From an uncultured Pelolinea sp. (GTDB taxonomy: Bacteria > Chloroflexota > Anaerolineae > Anaerolineales > Anaerolineaceae), in assembly GCA_937902055.1 (NCBI GenBank), contig CALGUJ010000067.1, forward strand, positions 1 to 8,773: a stretch of DNA of 8,773 nucleotides. The letters are read 5' to 3'. The notes beneath the pieces were generated by a model. The model saw nothing but the letters and a program-made list of their open reading frames with translations. It had not been told where the DNA came from and searched no databases. The position numbers and the translations under genes were made by a program. Of the stretch, positions 1 through 6,924 are shown piece by piece. The stretch's first letter is position 1. Each line of letters starts with the position of its first letter.

Positions 1-560
1 CCGCCCTCGGCGCTGGTCATGTTCTTGGTGGGATACAGGCTGAAGGTGCCGGTGCCGAACGAGCCCGCGCATTTGCCGTTGAATTTTGAGGTGTGCGCCT
101 GGCAGGCATCTTCGATCACCACCAGCTTATGTTTTTTGGCGATGGTCATGATGGCGTCCATCTCGGCGCACAAGCCGTACAGGTCGATGGGCAGAATGGC
201 TTTGGTTTTGGGTGTGATGGCCGCTTCGATCTTGGAGGCGTCGATGTTGAAAGTGCGGGGGTCAATGTCCACGAAGACGGGTTTGGCGCCCACGTAAAGC
301 ACCGAGTTGGCTGAAGCGATGAAGGTAAAAGGCGAGGTGATCACCTCGTCGCCCTCGCCGATGCCGTTGGCCATGAGCGCCAGATGCAGCGCGGTGGTGC
401 CGGAAGTGGTGGCAATGGCGTGTTTCACGCCGCAGGCTTCCGCAAAGGCTTTCTCGAAGGCCGCCACGCGCGGGCCTTGCGCCAAAATCCCGGAGTCCAA
501 CACTTCCATGACAGCTTGTTTTTCTTCTTCCCCAATTACAGGTTTCGCGATTGATATCAT
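1..560 (-). CDS. DegT/DnrJ/EryC1-family PLP sugar aminotransferase, WbpE-like (3' part outside window)
   Basis: I translated this by hand on the minus strand; the frame is open from ATG at 560 to the window edge, giving 186 residues and two bases, so about half of the usual 360-370 residue protein is missing. The fold-type I PLP landmarks are present in order: SGTTAL (53-58, phosphate-binding loop), EDACQAH (150-156, with D151 for the pyridine nitrogen and Q154), and the Schiff-base lysine K179 in SLYPTKN, just before the edge. The family transfers an amino group, usually from glutamate, to a keto group on a nucleotide sugar. The neighbouring WbpD-type acetyltransferase and 2-epimerase suggest amination of UDP-3-keto-GlcNAc-uronate (WbpE role); that substrate is inferred from context. 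Its ATG overlaps the TGA of the upstream gene as ATGA, so translational coupling is likely. An in-frame ATG at 575 also exists but is less likely, since the family begins near [10 protein letters not shown]. Confidence 0.9.
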   Translation of the reverse strand, partial: MISIAKPVIGEEEKQAVMEVLDSGILAQGPRVAAFEKAFAEACGVKHAIATTSGTTALHLALMANGIGEGDEVITSPFTFIASANSVLYVGAKPVFVDIDPRTFNIDASKIEAAITPKTKAILPIDLYGLCAEMDAIMTIAKKHKLVVIEDACQAHTSKFNGKCAGSFGTGTFSLYPTKNMTSAEG

Positions 561-1162
561 TTTGCTACCATCCATATCTTTTGATTGATTTCAACTTTAT
601 GGCCGCATTTCGGGCACTGCGCCACGACAACGTCCGCTTTTTCTTCCACTTTCTGCAATCTCTCACCGCACGGGCAAACAAAGCCGCGCAGGCGCGCCGG
701 GTTGCCGAAAACCAGGCCGTACTGCGGAACATCATGGGTGACCACGCTGCCGGAGCCGATCATGCACCAATCCCCCAGGGTGATACCGCAGCGGATGGTC
801 GAATTGGCGCCGATGGCCGCCCCATATTTCACCAGCGTTTTGGATAATTCCCAATCGTCAGCCGATTTGGGCGTTCCGTCCACGTTGATGGCGCGCGGCT
901 GCATGTCGTTGGTAAAGCAGACGTGCGGGCCGATGAATACGCCGTCTTCAATGCTGACGCCGTGATAAACCGATACGTAATTTTGGATCTTGACGTTGTC
1001 GCCGATCTGAACGCCTTCATCCACGAATACACCTTTGCCCAGAATGCAGTTCTTGCCGATGCGCACTCCCGGGCGGATCTGGCCGTGATGCCAGATCCTG
1101 GTTCCTTCACCAATTTGCGCGGATTCAGCCACCTCAGCAGTCGCATGAATATAAGGAGCCAT
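557..1162 (-). CDS. WbpD/WlbB-type UDP-sugar N-acetyltransferase (left-handed beta-helix)
   Basis: The 201-residue protein has isoleucine/valine-rich hexapeptide turns ([49 protein letters not shown]) that form a left-handed beta-helix trimer. The FTND segment at 83-86 followed by PRA is typical of the WbpD/WlbB group, which acetylates the 3-amino group of UDP-2-acetamido-3-amino-glucuronate using acetyl-CoA. A second run of hexapeptides (115-140) ends at NPARLRGFV (154-162). The C-terminus carries C163-x-C165 and C183-x2-C186, a zinc-ribbon-like arrangement. The start at 1162 is fixed by a strong Shine-Dalgarno (1167-1174). The gene follows the epimerase gene by 14 bases and overlaps the aminotransferase gene by 4 bases, so the three are one operon. 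The family call is secure; the exact substrate is inferred from the neighbours. Confidence 0.9.
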   Translation of the reverse strand: MAPYIHATAEVAESAQIGEGTRIWHHGQIRPGVRIGKNCILGKGVFVDEGVQIGDNVKIQNYVSVYHGVSIEDGVFIGPHVCFTNDMQPRAINVDGTPKSADDWELSKTLVKYGAAIGANSTIRCGITLGDWCMIGSGSVVTHDVPQYGLVFGNPARLRGFVCPCGERLQKVEEKADVVVAQCPKCGHKVEINQKIWMVAK

Positions 1163-1166
1163 TGAC

Positions 1167-1174
1167 CACCTCCT
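1167..1174 (-). promoter_or_regulatory. Strong ribosome binding site of the WbpD-like gene
   Basis: On the minus strand this reads AGGAGGTG and ends four bases before ATG at 1162 (six bases counted from AGGAGG). It lies in the 14-base gap directly after the epimerase stop codon, and fixes the start of the acetyltransferase. Confidence 0.85.
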
Positions 1175-1176
1175 GG

Positions 1177-2253
1177 TCAGTTTTGCAACAGAATATTGAT
1201 GATTTTATCAGCAGCGTGACCATCGCCATAGATTTGAGGACGTTCATTTTTTGGATGAAAGTCATCAAAACGGGCCTTGATCGCGCTGCTGTTTGCGCCG
1301 GTCAAGCAATTCCATCCGGCCGATACCGTCTCAACCCATTCGGTTTCCTCGCGCAGCGTGATGCAGCGCACACCCAGCAGGTAGGCTTCCTTCTGGATGC
1401 CGCCCGAATCGGTGAGGATGCATTGCGCGTTGCTTTCCAACATAAGCATATCCAGATAGCCGACCGGCTCGATCACGCGCAGGTTGGCGGGGACTTTCAG
1501 GCCGAATTCAGCCATCATTTTTTGAGTGCGCGGATGCATGGGGAAGATCAGTTCGAAGTCGATGCGGGAAAAGCCATCGATGATTGCGGCAAGGTTGTCC
1601 CGATCATCGGTGTTGCCGCCGCGGTGCACGGTAGCCAGCGCGTAACCGCGCGGTTCAAGGTTCAAGGTTTGCAGAATGGTGGATTTCTTTTCGGCGATCT
1701 CGTGGAAAACCAGCAATGAATCGGCCATCACGTCACCCACCTGATGAACGCCTTTGGTGATGCCTTCCTTGGCAAGGTTCTCCACCGCTTGATCGGTGGG
1801 GCAGAACAACAGGGTGGAAAGATGGTCGCTGACCAGCCGGTTGACCTCCTCCGGCATGGAGCGGTTAAAGGAACGCAGCCCGGCTTCCACGTGGGCGATG
1901 GGAATTTCGCGCTTGGCTGCCGCCAACGCGCCGGCCAGGGTGGAGTTGGTGTCGCCGTAGACGATCATCCAATCCGGCTGGACGGTTTCGAGGTAGCGGT
2001 CAATACCCAGCAGCATGCCGCCGGTCTGTTCGGCATGGCTGCCGCTGCCGATTTCCAGGTTGATGTCAGGTTCAGGGAGCTTCAATTCGCTAAAGAACAA
2101 CCGGGACATATTCTCGCTGTAGTGCTGCCCGGTATGCAGAATGAATTCTTCGCCGCGGTTTTTCAATGCCCGTGAAACCATGGCGGCTTTTACGAATTGA
2201 GGCCGCGCCCCAACCACATGAATGGTTTTCATAAATCTCGGACATTCTATCAT
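1177..2253 (-). CDS. Non-hydrolysing UDP-N-acetylglucosamine 2-epimerase family (WecB/WbpI)
   Basis: The 358-residue protein has the GT-B-like fold landmarks of UDP-GlcNAc 2-epimerases: GARPQFVKAA (15-24), YGDTNS with D101, HVEAGLRS with E123, MPEEVNR with E135/E136, VHRGGN with H210, DSGGIQKEA (282-290) and REETEWVET (301-309). These cover the usual catalytic and UDP-binding positions. The family inverts C2 of UDP-GlcNAc or its relatives via 2-acetamidoglucal and UDP. Linkage to WbpD- and WbpE-type genes favours the WbpI role, making UDP-ManNAc3NAcA, over plain WecB, but sequence alone does not settle this. The start is uncertain. ATG at 2253 has GAGG seven bases upstream, whereas the family normally begins at MKTIHVVGARPQF, the ATG at 2232, which has only a weak GAG. 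It is probably the first gene of a leftward operon, divergent from the large regulator with 91 bases between them. Confidence 0.92.
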   Translation of the reverse strand: MIECPRFMKTIHVVGARPQFVKAAMVSRALKNRGEEFILHTGQHYSENMSRLFFSELKLPEPDINLEIGSGSHAEQTGGMLLGIDRYLETVQPDWMIVYGDTNSTLAGALAAAKREIPIAHVEAGLRSFNRSMPEEVNRLVSDHLSTLLFCPTDQAVENLAKEGITKGVHQVGDVMADSLLVFHEIAEKKSTILQTLNLEPRGYALATVHRGGNTDDRDNLAAIIDGFSRIDFELIFPMHPRTQKMMAEFGLKVPANLRVIEPVGYLDMLMLESNAQCILTDSGGIQKEAYLLGVRCITLREETEWVETVSAGWNCLTGANSSAIKARFDDFHPKNERPQIYGDGHAADKIINILLQN

Positions 2254-2344
2254 AAATCGCCCTCACAACCGTTCGGCATGAATCCTGCAATTCAGTGCGA
2301 TGGGGATTATCTTGATTTGGGCATCCTGATAAAATAATAAGGAA

Positions 2345-5300
2345 ATGATGGATAAATTGCCGATAGCTCAGACGAAATTGATCACGCCGCAAAGGCGTAA
2401 AGAGCTATTGTCCCGTCCGCGGCTGCTGGAAATGATGAGCGATCTGTTGGATTTCCGCCTGATCATCGTTGCCGCCCCCGCCGGTTACGGCAAGACTTCC
2501 TTATTAATTGATTTCGCTTCTCAATTCGACTGGCCGGTATGCTGGTATGCGCTCGATCCGCTCGACCAGGATTTCGAGCGGTTCCTCACCTACCTGCTGC
2601 ACTCCATCCAGTTGCGATTCCCGGAATTCGGCCACGAATCGCTCAAGGCGCTGGAAAGTTCACCCACCGACCAGCTCAACCCGGACTTTTTAATTTCCAC
2701 CATCACCAATGATATTTACGACCACATCACCGAGCATTTCGTGGTGGTGCTGGACGATTATCACCTGCTGAAATCCAACCCCGTCATCGATCAGTTCCTG
2801 AGCGATCTCATCCAGCGGGCGGACGACAATTGCCACATCGTGATCACCTCGCGCAAGCTGCTCACCTTCCCCGACCTGCCATTGATGGTGGCGCGCTCGC
2901 AAGTGGGTGGTTTGTCCATTGAAGAGCTGGCGTTCCTGCCCGAAGAGATCCGGGATTTGTTCGAGCAGAAGTTCAACAAATCCATCGACGATCAGGAAGC
3001 CGCGAACCTGGCAGCGCGTACCGAAGGGTGGATCACAGGGTTGCTGTTGACTTCGCAAATGTTGAAATCCGGCATGGGCGAACCGATCAAGGTTGCGCGC
3101 GCATCCGGCATCGGCTTGTACGAATACCTGGCGCAGCAAGTCCTGGATCAACAAACCCCCGCCATCCGTGACTTTATGTTGAATTCTTCCATCCTGGAAG
3201 AATTCAACGCGGCGATGTGCGCGGAAGTGATCGGAAAAGCGCTCGGCAAAAACGAAAATTGGGGCGAGATGGTGAACACCATCATCCAGAACAACCTGTT
3301 TGTGCTGCCGGTGGACGACGAATATTCGTGGGTGCGCTATCATCATCTGTTCCGGGATTTCCTGCAAACAACCGTTCAGAAAGAACGCCCGCAAGACGCC
3401 AAAGTTATCAGAGAAAATCTGGCTGTTTATTTCACCCAAAGAAAAGAATGGGAAAAGGTATTCGAAATCTACTCGGACCTGTCGGATTCCAAGTCATTGG
3501 TACAGTTGGTGGAAAAAGCCGGTTCATCTTTCATCGCGCGCGGCAAGATTAAAAAACTCAGCGAATGGCTGGGAATGCTGCCCACAGAAAGCAGCCTGAA
3601 TAATCCCGCATTGTTATCGCTTAAAGCCAGCGTGGCTACCAGCCAGAGCAGTTTCCAGGAAAGCCGTGAACTGTTGGATAAGGCTTTGCAGCTGCTGCGC
3701 AAAGGCAGCGACCCGAAAGCCCTGGCCGACAGCCTGATCCGGCGCTCGGCCGTGCTGAGAATGCTGCGGGAATATCCGGCAGCCCGGCAGGACGCGGAAG
3801 AGGCCATCCAGATCACCCGTGAAAAGCCCGAGCTCAGCCATCTGTACCCCGAAGCACTGCGCGCTAAAGGTATTATCCTTTTTTACAGCGGCGAGTTGAG
3901 CGAAGCCCTGCGCCACCTGGAACAAGCGATCGCGATTTACCAGAAAAACCACATGGATGAAGATATCGCCAGAATCCAGGTGGAAGTGGGCATGATCTAT
4001 GAAAAGATGGGCAAGCTGGCATCCGCAGAAAACGCTTACGAGAGATCGCTGGCTTACTGGCAATCGATGAGCGACTCGATCTGGCAGCCGACCATATTGA
4101 ACAACCTGGGGGTGGTGCAGCACCTGGCGGGCGATTTCTCCAACTCGTTCCGTAATTTTGAGAAAGCGCTGCATTACGCGCAGGCCGCAGGTGACCGGCG
4201 CATGGAAGGCTACTCGCTGGCCAGCATCGGCGATTTGTATAAAGACCTGGATGCCAATTCCGAAGCAATGGAAGCTTACCAGCAAGCGATGGAAATCGCC
4301 CAGCAGGTGGACGACCAAATTCTGGTTTTTTACTTGAAGATGGCGCGCGCGCGCATGAACCTTGTCGAGCGCCAATTAAAGAAAGCTGAAATGCAAATCC
4401 GTTTTGCCCAATCCCTGGCAAAAAAGAGCGGGTCGACCTATGAGATGAACAAATACCGGCTGGAACAAGCCGCCCTGGATTTCGCAAGCAGCCAATATGA
4501 AAAAGCGCGCGGCCAGTTGGAGATCACAACCGCGTATTTTAAGGATGAAGGTTTTGTCGAAGATGGCATCCGCTCGGAAGTGCTTTTATTCCTCGCGTTG
4601 ATCAAAACCGGCGAAAAAAACAAAGCAGATGAGATCATCCGTGAATTCCTCAACCGCATCAGCGAACCCGACCGCAATATACCCAGCTTGTCTGTTTTAA
4701 ATGAATTAAAAACCGAGCTCAAGGTTTTTAGCTCCGGTAAAGAATTCAATAAGTATTTTTCCGATATTTTCACGCTGCTGGACGATTATCAGAACCTTAC
4801 CCAAAAATGCCGGCGGAAAATCCGCAAAGAAGCCTCGGTGGTACCTTTCGCCCCAGCCCGCATCGAGATCAAAGCCTTCGGCAAAGCTGAGGTCAGCACG
4901 GGCAGCCGGACGCTGGCACTTTCGGATTGGCAAACCCAAACCTCGCGCGATCTGTTCTTCCTGTTCCTGGCGCATCCGGAAGGAATGACCAAGGAGGAAG
5001 TTGGCTTGATTTTTTGGCCGGATTCATCACCGGCTGAACTCAAACTGCGTTTCAAGAACGCCATTTACCGTATGCGCCACGCGATCGGTTCGGATGCTGT
5101 GTTATTTCAGGACAATTTCTACCAATTCAACCGCTCGCTGGATTACGAATACGACGTGCAGAATTTCATAGCCGCCTGCACACGGGCTGGTGATGAAAAA
5201 AACAATGCCAAGAAAAAAACAGCACTGCAAACCACCATCCAAATCTATCGCGGTGCTTATCTACCGGATATCAACGAAACCTGGGTGGTAGCCGACCGGC

Positions 5301-5581
5301 AAAAGTATCTTGAAATGTACCTGAAATCGATCGAGGAATTGGTGAGGATCGCGCTGGCGGAAAAAGATTTCGCGGAAGCTCTGGATTATTGCCAGAAAGG
5401 ATTGAAGGAAGATATCTGCAACGAAGAAATTCACCGTCTGATGATGGAAATCCACGCCGCATTGGGCAACAAAGCCGCCATTTCCAAGCAATACGAGGCA
5501 TGCCGGAAAGCCCTTAAAGTGGAACTGAACGCCAGGCCTTCAACTCAAACAACCGCCCTCTACGAGAAATTGATCAGGTAA
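2345..5581 (+). CDS. MalT-like STAND ATPase transcriptional regulator with TPR region and C-terminal winged helix-BTAD
   Basis: A cytoplasmic regulator of about 1078 residues. The N-terminus LLSRPRLLEMM and APAGYGKTS (Walker A, K50), VVVLDDYH (Walker B, D137/D138) and HIVITSR (sensor-1-like, R170) match the MalT-type STAND NTPases, which switch by ATP binding and oligomerisation upon inducer. YHHLFRDFLQ (near 335) is another MalT-family signature. A helical middle holds TPR-like repeats at about 504-540, 545-580, 583-620 and 622-660, probably the sensor arm. From about 839 the protein has an OmpR-like winged helix (with FFLFLAHPEGMTKEEVGLIFWP), then a BTAD helical domain (about 935-1078) as in AfsR/DnrI-type regulators, instead of the LuxR helix-turn-helix of MalT. 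Inducer and targets are unknown; the divergent polysaccharide genes are candidates only by position. Two adjacent ATG codons (2345, 2348) follow AAGGAA, and spacing favours 2348. A TGaTAAAAT extended -10-like box at 2327-2335 would give an almost leaderless mRNA. Confidence 0.9.
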   Translation: MMDKLPIAQTKLITPQRRKELLSRPRLLEMMSDLLDFRLIIVAAPAGYGKTSLLIDFASQFDWPVCWYALDPLDQDFERFLTYLLHSIQLRFPEFGHESLKALESSPTDQLNPDFLISTITNDIYDHITEHFVVVLDDYHLLKSNPVIDQFLSDLIQRADDNCHIVITSRKLLTFPDLPLMVARSQVGGLSIEELAFLPEEIRDLFEQKFNKSIDDQEAANLAARTEGWITGLLLTSQMLKSGMGEPIKVARASGIGLYEYLAQQVLDQQTPAIRDFMLNSSILEEFNAAMCAEVIGKALGKNENWGEMVNTIIQNNLFVLPVDDEYSWVRYHHLFRDFLQTTVQKERPQDAKVIRENLAVYFTQRKEWEKVFEIYSDLSDSKSLVQLVEKAGSSFIARGKIKKLSEWLGMLPTESSLNNPALLSLKASVATSQSSFQESRELLDKALQLLRKGSDPKALADSLIRRSAVLRMLREYPAARQDAEEAIQITREKPELSHLYPEALRAKGIILFYSGELSEALRHLEQAIAIYQKNHMDEDIARIQVEVGMIYEKMGKLASAENAYERSLAYWQSMSDSIWQPTILNNLGVVQHLAGDFSNSFRNFEKALHYAQAAGDRRMEGYSLASIGDLYKDLDANSEAMEAYQQAMEIAQQVDDQILVFYLKMARARMNLVERQLKKAEMQIRFAQSLAKKSGSTYEMNKYRLEQAALDFASSQYEKARGQLEITTAYFKDEGFVEDGIRSEVLLFLALIKTGEKNKADEIIREFLNRISEPDRNIPSLSVLNELKTELKVFSSGKEFNKYFSDIFTLLDDYQNLTQKCRRKIRKEASVVPFAPARIEIKAFGKAEVSTGSRTLALSDWQTQTSRDLFFLFLAHPEGMTKEEVGLIFWPDSSPAELKLRFKNAIYRMRHAIGSDAVLFQDNFYQFNRSLDYEYDVQNFIAACTRAGDEKNNAKKKTALQTTIQIYRGAYLPDINETWVVADRQKYLEMYLKSIEELVRIALAEKDFAEALDYCQKGLKEDICNEEIHRLMMEIHAALGNKAAISKQYEACRKALKVELNARPSTQTTALYEKLIR

Positions 5582-5621
5582 ACAGTAAGGATTGCATTTC
5601 CAATTGATATTTGGGCATTGG

Positions 5622-6545
5622 TCAGTTGGCCGCCGCTTTCTGGAATTCGTCCAACTGAATGATCCGTGTCATTCCCACACGTTCATATAACCGATAGGCG
5701 TTGTTGTTCGCGCTCTCAACCGCGAGACCGACTTTTTGATATCCGCGCTGTTTAAAGGCATGGAAGGAATGCAGCAGCAAAGCGCTGCCCAGCCCGCGCT
5801 TGCGATACGCTTCAGCGACCGCCAATTGCCGAATCCAACCTGTTTCTTCATACGGGAAGCAAAGGCATGTACCGACAATCTCGTCGCCAGCCAGGGCCAG
5901 GAACCACAAATCCGCGTCGTAAAGGTCCGCCCGCATCATGAATTCCTTCCATTCATCGAATGGTTGGTCAGGATGATCCGATTTTCGGAAAGCTTTCTGA
6001 ACGATAGCGTGGATGAGCTTATCGTCCACCCCGGTTCTGGCAGTACGCACCACTACGCCTTCCGGCCAGGTTGGCAATGAAACCTTGCCTGAAAGATCCA
6101 TCTGCATATTAAAAATGAACCGATTGATGGCATAGCCATAATTCGCCAGGATTTTTTTCTGATAATCAACCGAGTCTGATACGTGGGTGACAATTTGTCT
6201 TTTGTTGGCATCGGCGCAGTCGCGCAGCTGCGAGGCCGCCCAACCTTCGCACAAAAGGAGAAGACCCATGAAGAGATCATCTCCTTCCGTACCGGGATCA
6301 TCATAGATCACGAGCCGCCGTCCGGTATGCCAGGGCAGAACAGCTCCATATCCTTTCAGCGCACCTTTTCCATCAAATGCCAACCAGGCATCCCGTTCAA
6401 GGTCGATTTCCCGCCAATCATATTGCAAATCAGAAAGATCAGAGTCTGGTTGGCCGACATCGCGGATATCGCAGCGGGTCATCAAATCCAGAACTGCTTG
6501 TTGATCTTTCACATCCGGCCGGCGCAGGAAGTATTTTTCCAACAT
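5622..6545 (-). CDS. Tandem GNAT-family N-acetyltransferase
   Basis: The 307-residue protein has two halves. The C-terminal half (about 163-307) is a clear GNAT domain: WIRQLAVAEAYRKRGLGSAL (237-256) is motif A, with the acetyl-CoA pyrophosphate loop R248-KRGLGSA, and ESANNNAYRLYERVGM (277-292) is motif B with the usual tyrosine region. The N-terminal half (about 1-150) looks like a degenerate GNAT repeat ending in NYGYAINRFIFNMQMDL and lacks a visible RxxGxG loop. Such double-GNAT layouts are known from MshD and from many uncharacterised acetyltransferases; the substrate here cannot be told. I chose ATG at 6545 because GAGG (6553-6556) lies seven bases upstream. The TTG at 6551 is in frame but only one base from that site. 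The gene is apparently monocistronic, with its own promoter at 6581-6589, and convergent with the large regulator across a 40-base gap in which I see no clear terminator hairpin. Confidence 0.88.
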   Translation of the reverse strand: MLEKYFLRRPDVKDQQAVLDLMTRCDIRDVGQPDSDLSDLQYDWREIDLERDAWLAFDGKGALKGYGAVLPWHTGRRLVIYDDPGTEGDDLFMGLLLLCEGWAASQLRDCADANKRQIVTHVSDSVDYQKKILANYGYAINRFIFNMQMDLSGKVSLPTWPEGVVVRTARTGVDDKLIHAIVQKAFRKSDHPDQPFDEWKEFMMRADLYDADLWFLALAGDEIVGTCLCFPYEETGWIRQLAVAEAYRKRGLGSALLLHSFHAFKQRGYQKVGLAVESANNNAYRLYERVGMTRIIQLDEFQKAAAN

Positions 6546-6580
6546 TCTCAAACCTCGTAACCAAGCATGAACATTCGAGC

Positions 6581-6589
6581 ATTATAACA
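6581..6589 (-). promoter_or_regulatory. Extended -10 promoter of the GNAT gene
   Basis: On the minus strand this reads TGTTATAAT, a perfect -10 hexamer TATAAT with the TGn extension. No good -35 box is present at 16-18 bases, as expected for an extended -10 promoter. Transcription would start near 6574, about 30 bases before the ATG at 6545. This is a motif call only. Confidence 0.6.
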
Positions 6590-6651
6590 CCGCCATCATT
6601 TTGTTTTACATTTATGGTTTTTATTGTTATTTAACTAAAAATGAGAGATGA

Positions 6652-6682
6652 TCAAGAATAAAAATTCATATTTTTCAAGAAT
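6652..6682 (+). repeat. Direct repeat TCAAGAAT x2 around a small palindrome
   Basis: TCAAGAAT occurs at 6652-6659 and again at 6675-6682, 23 bases start to start. Between them lies the palindrome AAAAAT-TCAT-ATTTTT (6660-6675). The second copy ends 27 bases upstream of the -35 box of the transporter promoter, where an activator could bind. No known regulator site is recognised, and short AT-rich repeats do arise by chance. Confidence 0.35.
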
Positions 6683-6709
6683 TTTGCTGCAGAATTAATA
6701 TGACATTCG

Positions 6710-6738
6710 TTGACATTTTTATTGATGTATGGCATAAT
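6710..6738 (+). promoter_or_regulatory. Near-consensus sigma-70-type promoter of the transporter operon
   Basis: A perfect -35 box TTGACA (6710-6715) is followed after exactly 17 bases by CATAAT (6733-6738), five of six to consensus. Transcription would start near 6745, leaving a leader of about 260 nt before the binding-protein ATG at 7005. TGACATT also occurs at 6701, exactly ten bases before its copy within the -35 region. Confidence 0.75.
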
Positions 6739-6745
6739 CCGCCCA

Positions 6746-6779
6746 ATTAACCGTTAATATATATCTTATATACATTAAC
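6746..6779. promoter_or_regulatory. Palindromic operator candidate just downstream of the promoter
   Basis: Two palindromes share a half-site. ATTAAC-C-GTTAAT (6746-6758) is perfect with a one-base centre. GTTAATATATAT and ATATACATTAAC (6753-6764 and 6768-6779) form 12-base arms with one mismatch about a three-base centre. The half-site ATTAAC/GTTAAT thus appears three times, at 6746, 6753 and 6774. The block begins at about the predicted transcription start, a usual repressor position. The identity of the regulator is unknown. Confidence 0.5.
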
Positions 6780-6798
6780 AATCCAATACGCCGAAATC

Positions 6799-6828
6799 AC
6801 CCTGGCCGACCGGCCGGAGATAGTGGGT
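6799..6828 (+). promoter_or_regulatory. GC-rich hairpin in the transporter operon leader
   Basis: GGCC-GACC-GGCC (6804-6815) can fold into a small stem, extended by a T-G wobble and a C-G pair (6802/6817). An alternative outer pairing ACCC (6799-6802) with GGGT (6825-6828) would enclose it. It is a GC-rich island in an otherwise AT-rich leader. No known riboswitch or leader family is recognised. The folding is inferred by eye. Confidence 0.4.
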
Positions 6829-6853
6829 TGTAATACCAACAATAATATCTCTA

Positions 6854-6912
6854 TGAAGATCGTTTCGATTTTTTTTCGAGATGCTTCAAGCGCAATGATT
6901 GCTTTTTTGAAG
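6854..6912 (+). promoter_or_regulatory. Competing leader hairpins upstream of a strong Shine-Dalgarno
   Basis: CTTCA at 6884-6888 can pair either with TGAAG at 6854-6858 or, as CTTCAA, with TTGAAG at 6907-6912; the two pairings exclude each other. The second encloses a GCAA-TGA-TTGC hairpin (6892-6902) followed by six T. The first encloses ATCG-TTT-CGAT (6859-6869), which runs into eight T (6869-6876). This resembles an attenuator layout, but the stems are short and no energies were calculated. Confidence 0.35.
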
Positions 6913-6924
6913 AAAAAGGAGGTG

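Noticed and set aside
1600..1640. Epimerase HRGGN in place of the common HRxEN as a damaged active site
   Set aside because: The histidine and arginine are kept, and this family often varies at the glutamate position; no evidence of loss of function.
1162..1719. Plus-strand open frame of 185 codons opposite the epimerase gene
   Set aside because: The opposite strand encodes conserved epimerase motifs throughout this stretch; no ribosome site or family match for this frame.
2690..3439. Long open frame (249 codons) on the minus strand inside the large regulator gene
   Set aside because: It lies opposite a clearly coding MalT-like domain, has no family features and no good ribosome site; it is a shadow of codon use on the real strand.
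3614..4375. Second long minus-strand open frame (253 codons) opposite the TPR region
   Set aside because: Rich in His/Gln/Arg/Phe as expected from reversed codons, without motifs; the plus-strand TPR-like protein explains the sequence.
5582..5621. Bidirectional terminator between the convergent regulator and GNAT genes
   Set aside because: I could not find a convincing inverted repeat in the 40 bases.
6859..6876. ATCG-TTT-CGAT followed by eight T as an intrinsic terminator
   Set aside because: The stem is only four base pairs and AT-rich; too weak alone, so it is kept only as part of a possible leader switch.
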